Below the pieces are notes generated by a model. That model worked only from the letters and a program-made list of their open reading frames with translations. It did no database searches and had not been told where the DNA came from. A program made the position numbers and the translations under genes. Positions 7,616 through 15,561 of a stretch of DNA of 20,748 bases are shown one piece after another (positions within the stretch are counted from its first letter, which is position 1; each line of letters begins with the position of its first letter). Origin of the DNA: QAMX01 sp003149835 (GTDB lineage: Bacteria > Bacillota > Clostridia > Oscillospirales > QAMX01); contig CAUGMN010000049.1 of NCBI GenBank assembly GCA_959600635.1, positions 1 through 20,748 of the forward strand, written 5' to 3'.

Positions 7616-7800
7616 TCGTTCTCTCCATCGGTTGTTTGGGAACAGGCCATGGCCGAGTAGGCCGATGTCCCGCGTCGCAGCTCTATTCGAACTGAGGTCC
7701 CCTTCACGGTGGACATTTTTATATATTCAATGTCATTTTATAATCTTCCTTTTGATTTTGAAGGGTGGAAGAAAAAGCCCAAAATACAACCGAAAAACAG
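7616..7800. other. Intergenic stretch between two convergent terminators
   Basis: No supported gene. It contains a small GGCCATGGCC palindrome and an AT-rich run near 7718-7750; nothing here forms a convincing promoter pair. The GC content changes back towards the level of the chromosome after this point. Confidence 0.4.
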
Positions 7801-7833
7801 CAAAAAACGGCATAGCCGTTAAGCTATACCGTT
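7801..7833 (-). terminator. Terminator of the solute-binding lipoprotein gene
   Basis: On the minus strand an 11-bp stem with one G-U pair (7833-7823 with 7816-7806, AACGGTATAGC/GCATAGCC side) and a 6-nt loop is followed by TTTTTTG. It lies 70 nt after the stop at 7903. This is a classical intrinsic terminator. Confidence 0.85.
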
Positions 7834-7902
7834 CTTTGCTAAAATGTTTTCTTAATTCGCCGCTCCATTATCCCGCGGCTTCTTTTCAGAGGTATGGGAT
7901 TC

Positions 7903-9324
7903 TTAATATCCGAAGAGCTGATCAATCGCCGTTTGGATATTGTTATTGACCGTTTCAACTGCGGCGGCGGGGCCGACCTGACTGATCAGCTCAGCAGCCG
8001 CGTCAAGAGCCGCCTTGATGTCGGGGCTGAAACGGGTCGCCTGAATCCGGGCGCCGGGGAAGCAATAGTTTTCCAGAACTTCCAGAGACTCGTCGTCTCT
8101 CAGGTAACCTCTGAGCACCTTTCCAGCCTCTTCCTTGTCGGTCAGCTGCTCGGCGAGCTTCGCCATAATCGCACAGGAGGTCGCCCAGTCCTTGTTCGCC
8201 GTCTGAACGACAAAGACATTCAGATCGGGGATGACATAGCTGTATTTTTCTGCCTGCGGTCCCTTAGGAATCGGCACGATACCGTAGTCGAACTCGCACA
8301 TGGCGTTGACGCCGTCCTTGCCGTAGTGACCGCCGTAGAGACAGCCGAACGCGGCCTGACCGTCATAGAAGACTTGGCGGCGGTAGTTATTGTCCGGCGC
8401 CTCGATCAGGGAATATTGAGGGTCCGTCGCAATGGTCAAGACAAACTCAAGCGCCTCGACCAGCTGCGGTGTGGCAAAACCAGAGGCCCATTTGTTCGTC
8501 TCTTCGTTGAAATACATCAAACCGATGCCGTTGGATTCGAGCTCGGATTCGATATCGACCATCGTCTGGCCGTGGATGTCGTTCTGGCCGTCGCCGTCGG
8601 TATCCTTGGTGACCTTGGCGGCGATTTCCATGAAGTATTCCCATGTCCACTCGTAGTTGCGGACTTTTTCATAGATCGTTTCAGCCGGATAACCGTTCTG
8701 TTCGAGCAGCGGCTTGTTGAACACATAGGTAAAGCCGATGCCGGTGATGTAGTACTTGCCGGACATTTCGCAGCCCCAGATATTGCCGTCGCGGATAGTG
8801 GCGAGCTGCGTGTAAACCTGGTCGAACTGATTTTCGTCGTTGACGTTCATGCCGGTTTCGAGCACTTCGGAAGAGTTGAGCGGACGAATCGCGTTGTTGA
8901 CCGCCGCCGGAACCCAAGCGTTCTGCTTGCAGCGAATGAAGTCGGCGAGCTTGATCTCGGCCATGGCGTTGGCCAGCAGCGCCGTTTCAGGCGCATCGAT
9001 GGCAATCGCGCTGAACGACACGTCGAGCTCGTCTTCGAGCTGAGCGTAGATGTCCATCAATTCCTCTTCCAGCGCATTTGTGGGATTGTCCACATAAGCG
9101 TTGCCGGGATTCGCCAAAACGAATTCGTATCCGTTATAGCCTGCCTCAGGAGAAGGAGTGGTGTCACCCGATCCGGGAGCGGAATCGGACGTCTGATCAG
9201 ACGTCGAGGTAACGTCCGGAGCCGGAGTGGTCGTGGCGAGATCCTTGGAATCGCCGCACGCAGCGAACAGCGCTGTGATCATGACGATTGCGAGGAGCAA
9301 CGAAAGGATGCGCTTTCTGTTCAT
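7903..9324 (-). CDS. Extracellular solute-binding lipoprotein (ABC importer type)
   Basis: A 473-residue secreted lipoprotein. Residues 1-23 are a lipoprotein signal peptide (MNRKR, hydrophobic core, then ALFAAC with the lipid-anchored Cys23), followed by a Thr/Ser/Pro linker to about residue 60 as in surface lipoproteins of Gram-positive cells. The rest looks like family-1 extracellular solute-binding proteins, with aromatic patches (YEWTWEYFMEIA) and an Asp-rich DTDGDGQND loop that could hold calcium. It would deliver a sugar or similar solute to an importer, but no permease or ATPase gene is adjacent. Ribosome site AAGGAGG precedes the ATG, with its own promoter and terminator, so it is monocistronic. 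The family is likely; the substrate is unknown. Confidence 0.88.
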   Translation of the reverse strand: MNRKRILSLLLAIVMITALFAACGDSKDLATTTPAPDVTSTSDQTSDSAPGSGDTTPSPEAGYNGYEFVLANPGNAYVDNPTNALEEELMDIYAQLEDELDVSFSAIAIDAPETALLANAMAEIKLADFIRCKQNAWVPAAVNNAIRPLNSSEVLETGMNVNDENQFDQVYTQLATIRDGNIWGCEMSGKYYITGIGFTYVFNKPLLEQNGYPAETIYEKVRNYEWTWEYFMEIAAKVTKDTDGDGQNDIHGQTMVDIESELESNGIGLMYFNEETNKWASGFATPQLVEALEFVLTIATDPQYSLIEAPDNNYRRQVFYDGQAAFGCLYGGHYGKDGVNAMCEFDYGIVPIPKGPQAEKYSYVIPDLNVFVVQTANKDWATSCAIMAKLAEQLTDKEEAGKVLRGYLRDDESLEVLENYCFPGARIQATRFSPDIKAALDAAAELISQVGPAAAVETVNNNIQTAIDQLFGY

Positions 9325-9376
9325 GCTTTTTCCTCCTTAAAATGGGTTGCTTTTCAGCATACCTAATTCAAAAGTT

Positions 9377-9405
9377 ATTATGCCATACTTTTGGAAAAAT
9401 GTCAA
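9377..9405 (-). promoter_or_regulatory. Sigma-A-type promoter of the solute-binding lipoprotein gene
   Basis: On the minus strand a perfect TTGACA (9405-9400) and CATAAT (9382-9377) are separated by 17 nt, about 53 nt upstream of the ATG. This is the strongest promoter match in the window. Confidence 0.85.
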
Positions 9406-9483
9406 CAAAAAAAGTTCAGCATTCCAACAAAAAGAAAAAACATGGTATTAGACCGTAAAATATCAATAATAGTCGCAAAAAAA

Positions 9484-10179
9484 CTATTTTGTCTCGAATT
9501 GCTCACGGTATACTTCACGGAGTCCGGCCACGTCGGTTACCGGCATAGAGAAAATCAGAGATTTGGCCGGCGTCTGCATACCGGCGGTGGCGTTGACGGC
9601 TTTCATCACCGCTTCTTTAACCGCGTCTTTCAGAACGATGAAGATCATTTCTTTTTCTGAGGCAAGGGAGACTCCGAAAAACTTTTCGGCCTGCTCGCTG
9701 CCCGTGCCGCGGGCGTGAATGACGGTGCCGCCGCCTGCTCCGGCCGCATAGGCGGCGTCCATTACGGTTTCGACATAAGCTTTATTGGTGATAATCACAA
9801 TCAGTTCATAATCCTGTTTCTTTTCGCTCATTTTGTTTTCCTCTCCCTTCTCTGCGGCGTTGCCGCTGAGATAGTGCAGTGTGTTCGCGCCGACGACGCT
9901 GGAAATCGGAACCGTATAGGCGATCCCTCTTCCGACAACATCCAAATCCATTTTCAGAACCAAATTTTTCATCAGAGCTTGTGCCTTAAACTCCGGCACG
10001 GCGCACATAAAGACCTCTTTTTCCACCTCGGCAAGCCCGAGCAGACGGCGGACGTTATCGCGCGCCGTGCCGACGCCGAGCATCCGAAGCGTCAACGGAA
10101 CGCCTTCTTCTTTGAAAAATGTGGTAAAGTCCTCAGCCGCGCTTCGCTTTACGATGGTGATTAAATACGAAAGCTGCAT
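9484..10179 (-). CDS. Double PII-like signalling protein
   Basis: A 231-residue protein made of two PII/GlnB-like halves. Half 1 (about 1-100) has YLITIVKR as first strand and ends GRGIAYTVPISSVVGAN. Half 2 (about 122-225) has YELIVIITNKAYVETVMDAA, GAGGGTVIHARGTG, EMIFIVLK and AKSLIFSMPVTDVAG, matching the PII order with the TVxxARGxG strand/T-loop entry and the IFxxPV last strand. PII proteins are cytoplasmic trimers that bind ATP/ADP or other effectors and gate transporters. The T-loops are short and the B-loop differs from GlnB, so a non-nitrogen role is possible. The ribosome site GGGAGGAG lies in the last codons of the DUF1538 gene, 4 nt before this start, so the two are coupled. An internal start at 9831 could give half 2 alone. 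Confidence 0.85.
   Translation of the reverse strand: MQLSYLITIVKRSAAEDFTTFFKEEGVPLTLRMLGVGTARDNVRRLLGLAEVEKEVFMCAVPEFKAQALMKNLVLKMDLDVVGRGIAYTVPISSVVGANTLHYLSGNAAEKGEENKMSEKKQDYELIVIITNKAYVETVMDAAYAAGAGGGTVIHARGTGSEQAEKFFGVSLASEKEMIFIVLKDAVKEAVMKAVNATAGMQTPAKSLIFSMPVTDVAGLREVYREQFETK
9829..9847 (-). promoter_or_regulatory. Internal ribosome binding site and ATG within the PII gene
   Basis: On the minus strand GGGAGAGG (9847-9840) stands 8 nt before an in-frame ATG at 9831, codon 117. Initiation here would give a 115-residue single PII domain, the usual length of a PII protein. The sequence lies in the linker between the two halves. Use of the site is inference. Confidence 0.5.
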
Positions 10180-10183
10180 ACGC

Positions 10184-11731
10184 TTACTCCTCCCTGCCGC
10201 TGTCTAAGCGGATGATATCGTCGTCGGCAGTCGAGGCGGCGATATCGGTTTCTTCCGCAGCGGTATCTGTGTCGAGTTTTTTTGTTTTGATTTTATAGAA
10301 AATACCGAGAATTTGAATCGTAATCAGCGGCGTCATGGCGACCATGGCGACAATACCGAAAGCGTCCCGCGCGACGTTTCCTCCGAGCGCCTCGCTGGCG
10401 CCCATCGCAAACGGGAGAAGGAAGGTCGCGGCCATCGTTCCGGAGGCGACGCCGCCGGAGTCAAAGGCGATGGAGGTGAAGATATCCGGCGAAAAGAAGG
10501 TCAGCACCATAGCCAGCGCGTAGCCGGGAATCAAAATCCACATGATAGAAATATGCGTCAGAATCCGTATCATCGCCAGCCCCAGCGAGAGCGCTACGCC
10601 GATCGAAAGGCTCAGGCTCAGCGCTTTGGCGGGGATGGCGCCGTCGGTAATTTCGAGCACCTGCTTGTTCAGCACATGGACAGCCGGTTCGGCCGCGACG
10701 ATGAAATAACCGATCAGCATACCGAGCGGGATGAGAATCCAGTTATAATCGAGACTGGCGATCATTTGGCCGATAAAGTTGCCTGCGGGCATAAAGCCGA
10801 TGTTGGCGCCCGTGAGAAAGAGCACCAGCCCGACATAGGTATACAGCAGGCCGACAAAAATACGAAGCAGCTTTTTCCATGGCAAATGCAGCGCCGCGAG
10901 CTGATAAATGAGAAAAAACGCGATGATAGGCGCGAGCGCAATGGCAACGTCTTTCATATACAGCGGAAAACCGCGCAGAAATTGCAGCCCCAAATCGCGG
11001 GAATCGGCGAGAACCGGAATTTCCACCGGCGAGTAAACGCCTCCCTCGGTCGGGTAGAGAATGCCGAGAATTAAGACGACGAGGATTGGGCCAATCGACG
11101 AAAGCGCGACGAGGCCGAAGCTGTCGCTGTCCGAATTGCGGTCGCTGCGCACGGAGGCGATACCGACGCCGAGCGCCATGATAAACGGCACGGTCATCGG
11201 CCCCGTCGTCACGCCGCCGGAATCAAAGGCGACGGCGAGATAGTCCTTGTTGGGCAGCAAAAACGCGACGACAAAGACGATCGCATAGAATCCGATCAGC
11301 AGATAGGAGAGCTTGATTTTAAACAGAATCCGCAGGATGGCGACGACGAGAAACAGGCCGACGCCGACGCCGACCGTGGCGATCAGAAGCAAGCTGTCTA
11401 TGGACTGCACTTGATCAGCCAAAACTTTCAGATCAGGCTCCGATACGGTGATGATAAAGCCCATCAGAAAACAGACCGCGATGATCAGCCAGAGCCGCCT
11501 CGTCTTCGTCATGTGTGCGCCGACCTGCTCGCCGATCGGCGTCATCGCGATGTCTGCGCCGAGCGTAAAAATGCCCATGCCGACGATCAGACAGATGGCG
11601 CCGACGATGAACATCACAAACACGTCGGTGGGAACCGGCGCGACCGTAAAGCACAGAACTGCGACGATCGCTGTGATCGGGAGGACGGATTTCAGGGATT
11701 CTTTTACTTTTTCATGCATATTTGAATACAA
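10184..11731 (-). CDS. DUF1538-family integral membrane protein, tandem duplicated
   Basis: A 515-residue membrane protein with about a dozen hydrophobic segments. It is an internal duplication with an offset of about 250 residues: LGAD 57-60 against TGAN 307-310, SEPD 97-100 against AEPA 347-350, and AFDSGGVTTGPM 168-179 against AFDSGGVASGTM 422-433. Conserved FDSGG motifs within membrane regions suggest an ion or small-solute carrier with inverted or parallel repeats; the family has no established substrate that I know. The C-terminal 30 residues are acidic and probably cytoplasmic. The start is a TTG with AGGAG 12 nt upstream; ATG 11719 (MHEKVKESLKSVLP) is an alternative. It is followed closely by the PII-like gene, which suggests gating by PII. 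The family call is firm, the function is open. Confidence 0.9.
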   Translation of the reverse strand: MYSNMHEKVKESLKSVLPITAIVAVLCFTVAPVPTDVFVMFIVGAICLIVGMGIFTLGADIAMTPIGEQVGAHMTKTRRLWLIIAVCFLMGFIITVSEPDLKVLADQVQSIDSLLLIATVGVGVGLFLVVAILRILFKIKLSYLLIGFYAIVFVVAFLLPNKDYLAVAFDSGGVTTGPMTVPFIMALGVGIASVRSDRNSDSDSFGLVALSSIGPILVVLILGILYPTEGGVYSPVEIPVLADSRDLGLQFLRGFPLYMKDVAIALAPIIAFFLIYQLAALHLPWKKLLRIFVGLLYTYVGLVLFLTGANIGFMPAGNFIGQMIASLDYNWILIPLGMLIGYFIVAAEPAVHVLNKQVLEITDGAIPAKALSLSLSIGVALSLGLAMIRILTHISIMWILIPGYALAMVLTFFSPDIFTSIAFDSGGVASGTMAATFLLPFAMGASEALGGNVARDAFGIVAMVAMTPLITIQILGIFYKIKTKKLDTDTAAEETDIAASTADDDIIRLDSGREE

Positions 11732-11974
11732 GGGATGCGTTCACTCCTTTATGTATTGAGATGAACAGCCGATGATCAGCCATGCTTGTATAACTGGAAA
11801 CGCCTGCGGTTCAGCTTCTCGCCTGAGCGCTCTCCCGATGGTTTCTTCACAGGCGAAACAGCGGCGCACAGCGGTCCAAATGGGGGATTTAGAATGGATT
11901 CAAACCCCGAAAAAACGAATTTCATGCTTCAAGCAAAGGTTGATCATCGGCTGATATAGACGTGAATACAAGGG
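11723..11974. repeat. 12-bp direct repeat bracketing the leader element
   Basis: The sequence tgaatacaaggg occurs at 11723-11734 (over the TTG start of DUF1538) and again at 11963-11974, same orientation, with the inverted-repeat element between them. The distances to the element differ (31 and 9 nt), so it is not a simple target-site duplication. Confidence 0.5.
11766..11953 (-). ncRNA. Candidate structured 5' leader / riboregulator upstream of DUF1538
   Basis: On the minus strand 11953-11941 and 11778-11766 are perfectly complementary over 13 bp (CAGCCGATGATCA), and the helix continues with interruptions to about 11930 and 11788, including 5 bp CTTGC-type pairs. Inside lie a hairpin at 11883-11908 (GGGG...CCCC with an inner GAA/TTC stem) and CGCCTG at 11855-11850, which can pair either with CAGGCG at 11825-11820 (7 bp when extended) or with CAGGCG at 11806-11801. 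The element ends 18 nt before the AGGAG of DUF1538. I match it to no riboswitch class I know (not glycine, SAM, TPP, cobalamin, lysine or T-box). A small transposable element with terminal inverted repeats is the main alternative. Confidence 0.45.
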
Positions 11975-12092
11975 CGGGCATACGCCGCACGGTTTACGAA
12001 CCGTTGAGAGCGGCGGGGCTGACGCTGTGCCGCCGGCCGTGCGAGGCAATCGGCGCGCGTTTCCCGCAGAGGCGGGAAGGGAAGGTACGGGA
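11975..12092. other. Spacer between mutS2 and the DUF1538 leader, with two hairpins
   Basis: Two short perfect hairpins are visible: acggtt-tacg-aaccgt at 11989-12004 and ttcccgc-agag-gcgggaa at 12061-12078. Neither is followed by a T-run on the minus strand, so termination after mutS2 is not clear. I see no convincing promoter for DUF1538 here; a TATATC at about 11959-11954 has no good -35 partner. Confidence 0.35.
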
Positions 12093-14513
12093 TCACAGCG
12101 TGACGATCGTCACGCCGTCCTCGCCCTCTCCGTAGACGCCGGGCCGGAAGGCTTTCACCTGCCGGTGGCGCCGCAGATGACTGCGCACGGCGTCGCGCAG
12201 CTTGCCGGTGCCTTTGCCGTGGACGATGGTCGCCTCTGTCAGATGCTGGCGGACGGCGGCGTCGAGATACTGGTCGAGCTCGTAAAGGGCCTCGTCGGCC
12301 GCCTGGCCGCGGAGATCGAGCTTATTTGAGACCGAAGCGGCCGAAGCGCCGGGCAGCATTTCCTTGGCCTCGTCCGGCGAGACGGGACGGCGTTTTTTTC
12401 TGGCTCCCGTATCGTCGGGCGCGTTTTGACAGAGCCGCACCGCGTCGAGCTTGACGCGGACTTTCATCGCCCCGGCCTGTACCTGGAGATTTCCGTCCTT
12501 GTCCGGCGGCGCGGTGACAATGCCGTCGATGCCCATCCGGTCGATCAGCACGCGGTCGCCGGCGACAAGCGGCCGGTCGGGCGGAGCTGCTTCGACAAGC
12601 GGAACTGCGGCGTCATGGGCGGAGGCTTCGGCCTCCATAGCGTTGAGACGGCGGTGGATTTCCGCTTGTTCGCTGTTTAAGTCGAGCGATTTCAGCTCGC
12701 CTTCGGCCTGCGCGTGCATACGGCGCAGCTCGGCGAGAATCGCCCGGCTCTCCTCCCGCGTCTCCGCGACGATTTTTAGCGCCTCCTCGCGCGCAGCCGC
12801 CTCGGCCTTGGCCTTTTCGGCTTCAAGCTGCTGTTCGCGCGCCCGCGCCTTGCGCGTCAGCGCTTCGATTTCGCGCCGCAGCAGCTCCGCCTGGTTTTTT
12901 TCCTCCTCTAATTTCTGCCTGTTTTTTTCCAGTTGGGTGATCACGTCTTCAAAGCGGTTGGCCTCCGTGCCGATCAACCCGTGCGCGTGCTCGATGATGT
13001 CCTCTCCGAGCCCGAGGCGCTTGGAAATCGCAAAGGCGTTGGAACGGCCGGGAATTCCCGTCAGCAGCCGGTAGGTCGGCCGCAGCGTCTCGATGTCGAA
13101 TTCGCAGGAGGCGTTTTCAACGTTCGGCGTGTTGAGCGCGTAGATTTTCAGCTCGGCGTAATGCGTCGTGGCGGCGATTTTGGCGCCGAGCGCCGCGGCG
13201 CGCTCGATGATGGCGACGGCCAGCGCGGCGCCTTCGGTCGGGTCGGTCCCTGCGCCCAGCTCGTCGAAGAGGATCAGGCAGTTTTCCTCGGCGCGGGCAA
13301 GGATCTCGACGATGTTTTTCATGTGCGAGGAGAAGGTGGACAGCGACTGCTCGATCGACTGCTCGTCGCCGATATCGGCGTAGACGGCCGGGCAGAGCGA
13401 CACCGTCGAGCCCTCGGCCGCCGGAATATGCAGGCCGCACTGCGCCATCAGCGTCAGCAGACCGAGCGTTTTCAGGCTGACGGTCTTGCCGCCCGTGTTC
13501 GGTCCGGTGACGATCAGCGTGTCGTAATCGACGCCGAGAGCGATATCGATGGGGACGACGGCTTTGGCGTCGAGCAGGGGGTGGCGCGCTTTTTTCAGCT
13601 CATAGCGCCCCTCCTCGTTGATGACGGCGGGACGCGCGTCGAGCTCGACGGCCAGCTTGGCGCGCGCGAAGATCAGGTCGAGCGTCGTGAGCATTTGGTA
13701 GGAAAGGAGCAGCGCGTCGCGGCGCGCGAAGGTCTCGGCGGAAAAGCGCGCGAGAATGCGCTCGATCTCGTTGCGTTCCTCGCTCATCAGCACGGAGATC
13801 TCGTTGTTGGCCTCGACGACGGCCATCGGCTCGATAAAGAGCGTCGCGCCGCTCGACGAGACGTCGTGCACCATACCGGGGACGCTGTTTTTATGCTCGG
13901 CCTTGACCGGGACGACATAGCGCCCCGAACGCTGCGTAATGAGGCTCTCCTGCAAAATCTTCGAGGCGTTCGGGCCGGAGATCAGCTTGGCGAGGATGTC
14001 CCGCACGCGGTTCTGCGCGCCGGAGAGCTTGCGCCGGATGGACAGAAGCTCTGCGCTCGCCGTATCGGCCATCTCATCCTCGCTCAAAATCGCGTCGGTA
14101 ATCGAGCGCTCGAAATCATAGTCGGGCCGGAGCAGGGAGAAATACTCGTCGATGGAGCTTTCGCCCTCGTCGCGGTCGCGGAAGCGGTAATCGCGCGCGT
14201 TCCGCGCCGCCCGGAACAGCGCCGCGACGGTCAGCAGCTCCGCCATGGAGAGGATGCCGCCGCGTTCGGCGCGCAGCAGCAGCGCGGTGATATCCTTGAC
14301 GCCGGAAAAGCTCGGGTTGCCCTTGCGGCAGGAAAGGCGGAAGGCGGCCGAGGTCTCGTCCGACAGGCGGTTGACCTCGCGCAGGCTGTCGGATGGCGTC
14401 AGCGATTGGGCCGCGCGCTTGGCCGCGTCCGAGACGGCGAGCTCCGAGAGCCGCGCGCATACCTTGTCGAGTTCCAGGGTGCGCATGGATTTTGTCTGAA
14501 ATGAATCGATCAT
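12093..14513 (-). CDS. mutS2: MutS2 family ATPase with C-terminal Smr domain
   Basis: An 806-residue protein. MutS2 acts on stalled or collided ribosomes in Bacillus and was earlier linked to suppression of recombination. It has the MutS core/lever region (about 1-320), the ATPase with Walker A GPNTGGKT (~338) and Walker B LILFDELGAGTDPTE (~414), a long coiled coil rich in Glu, Lys and Ala (~520-630), and a C-terminal Smr nuclease domain (~730-806) with LDLRG and HGKGTGKLR. The mismatch-recognition domain of MutS is absent, as expected. ATG 14513 (MIDSFQTKSMRTLELDKV) was preferred to the frame opening at 14705, because family members begin just before the TLELDK segment and GGAAAG lies upstream. 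The call is firm. Confidence 0.96.
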   Translation of the reverse strand: MIDSFQTKSMRTLELDKVCARLSELAVSDAAKRAAQSLTPSDSLREVNRLSDETSAAFRLSCRKGNPSFSGVKDITALLLRAERGGILSMAELLTVAALFRAARNARDYRFRDRDEGESSIDEYFSLLRPDYDFERSITDAILSEDEMADTASAELLSIRRKLSGAQNRVRDILAKLISGPNASKILQESLITQRSGRYVVPVKAEHKNSVPGMVHDVSSSGATLFIEPMAVVEANNEISVLMSEERNEIERILARFSAETFARRDALLLSYQMLTTLDLIFARAKLAVELDARPAVINEEGRYELKKARHPLLDAKAVVPIDIALGVDYDTLIVTGPNTGGKTVSLKTLGLLTLMAQCGLHIPAAEGSTVSLCPAVYADIGDEQSIEQSLSTFSSHMKNIVEILARAEENCLILFDELGAGTDPTEGAALAVAIIERAAALGAKIAATTHYAELKIYALNTPNVENASCEFDIETLRPTYRLLTGIPGRSNAFAISKRLGLGEDIIEHAHGLIGTEANRFEDVITQLEKNRQKLEEEKNQAELLRREIEALTRKARAREQQLEAEKAKAEAAAREEALKIVAETREESRAILAELRRMHAQAEGELKSLDLNSEQAEIHRRLNAMEAEASAHDAAVPLVEAAPPDRPLVAGDRVLIDRMGIDGIVTAPPDKDGNLQVQAGAMKVRVKLDAVRLCQNAPDDTGARKKRRPVSPDEAKEMLPGASAASVSNKLDLRGQAADEALYELDQYLDAAVRQHLTEATIVHGKGTGKLRDAVRSHLRRHRQVKAFRPGVYGEGEDGVTIVTL

Positions 14514-14799
14514 AGCAATATCTTTCCGGGCGGCAAGCCCTGATTCTAAATGGTAGCGGCCGGAACGCGCCGGCCTTGACAAATCAATCCCGTGCCGCGC
14601 AGCCGGTAGCGGCGGCATAAAAATCAATGGCGAACGCATACGGGATCCTCCCGATGCCGATGGGGCCGGACGCCATGGAATCCTGCTTTTATCAGGCTCT
14701 GTCAAGCCGGCGGCCGCGCCGCGGCTGGTCAGAAAGCGGATCCAATCCGGCCTTCACCCAAGGGACGCTACGTTTTCGCGGTACAACAACAGAAGATCT
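14514..14799. other. Spacer between recO and mutS2
   Basis: No supported gene; the minus frame that extends mutS2 upstream has no family-like residues. It contains a perfect 6-bp hairpin ggccgg/ccggcc at 14558-14575 close to the mutS2 ribosome site. A TTGACA on the minus strand near 14704-14699 has no matching -10 box at 17 nt. Confidence 0.35.
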
Positions 14800-15561
14800 T
14801 TACCGTGTAAACGGAAGCCGGAGCGAGCGGTAATAGCGCAGCAGCTTCGAGTCGCAGTCGAGCTGTGAGAACAGATAGCGCTCCGTCACATAGACGACGT
14901 CTTCAATCAGCCGTTCGTCGCCGACAGGCGGCAGCAGGCGTTTGAGCGGCGCGCTTAGAAAATAGCGGATCAACGGCAGAACGCCGTCGGGACAGGCGAT
15001 CAGAACGTCTGTGTTTTCCTCGGCGGTCAGGCAGTTCCGGCAGCAGACGCCGCCCAGCGCCGGAGATATGTAAGGGGCCTCCGGAGGATTGCCGCAGCGC
15101 AGACAGGCGTCGAGCTGCGGCTCATAGCCGGCGACCTTAGCGGCCCGCATTTCAAACGCGGCCCGGACAAGCTCCAAGGGTTCTGCGCGCTCGCTGAGCG
15201 CGTAGAGGCTGTTCAGCGTCAGCCGCAGAAGTTCACCGTTTTCCGCGTCGGAGTCGGAGATCTTTTCGGCGATGTCGGCGATATAGGCTGCCAGAGCGAG
15301 CTTCTGCGCGTCTGTCCGCAAGCCCATAAACAGCTCCGCAGGCTCGGCGGCGTTGACTGTGAGCCGGCCTTTGTTTTCAAAGAGCGTAAAGTCGGAATAA
15401 GCGTAGAGCTGACAGGCGGAGGCGAGCGGGCTCCTAAGCCGCATAACGCCGCGGGCGCGCACGGTCAGCCGCCCGCGCTCGGCCGTCACCACGGTCAGCA
15501 GCTTGTCATTGTCCTTGTAACGGATCTCGCGCGTGATCAGCCCTTTGATTTTTACGAACAC
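14800..15561 (-). CDS. recO: DNA repair protein RecO
   Basis: A 253-residue recombination mediator that helps load RecA onto SSB-coated DNA in the RecFOR pathway. The N-terminal OB-fold segment is visible (KIKGLITREIRYKDNDKLL, then TVVTAERGRLTVRARG), followed by the helical region and a zinc-finger with CLRCG and CCRNC around residues 150-176. It ends with the helical tail YRSLRLPF. The start is GTG 15561, with AAAGGA 8 nt upstream; it overlaps the end of yqzL by 56 nt in another frame. Length and position next to era are typical for Bacillota. Confidence 0.93.
   Translation of the reverse strand: MFVKIKGLITREIRYKDNDKLLTVVTAERGRLTVRARGVMRLRSPLASACQLYAYSDFTLFENKGRLTVNAAEPAELFMGLRTDAQKLALAAYIADIAEKISDSDAENGELLRLTLNSLYALSERAEPLELVRAAFEMRAAKVAGYEPQLDACLRCGNPPEAPYISPALGGVCCRNCLTAEENTDVLIACPDGVLPLIRYFLSAPLKRLLPPVGDERLIEDVVYVTERYLFSQLDCDSKLLRYYRSLRLPFTR

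Noticed and set aside
7894..9366. 490-codon plus-strand open frame opposite the solute-binding lipoprotein
   Set aside because: It is the antisense shadow of a gene with signal peptide, ribosome site, promoter and terminator; its own translation is Arg/Val/Asp-rich without family features or a ribosome site.
10313..11074. 253-codon plus-strand frame opposite DUF1538
   Set aside because: Highly charged, repetitive antisense translation; the minus-strand membrane protein with clear internal repeats explains the DNA.
11766..11953. A known riboswitch (glycine, SAM, TPP, cobalamin) or signal recognition particle RNA
   Set aside because: The conserved core sequences of these RNAs are not present; only the overall closed-helix shape is similar.
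12933..14504. 523-codon plus-strand open frame opposite mutS2
   Set aside because: Antisense shadow in GC-rich DNA; low-complexity G/R/D/V composition and full overlap with an unmistakable MutS2.
14514..14705. N-terminal extension of mutS2 from 14705
   Set aside because: The extra 64 residues do not resemble the family, and ATG 14513 gives the expected N-terminus with a ribosome site.
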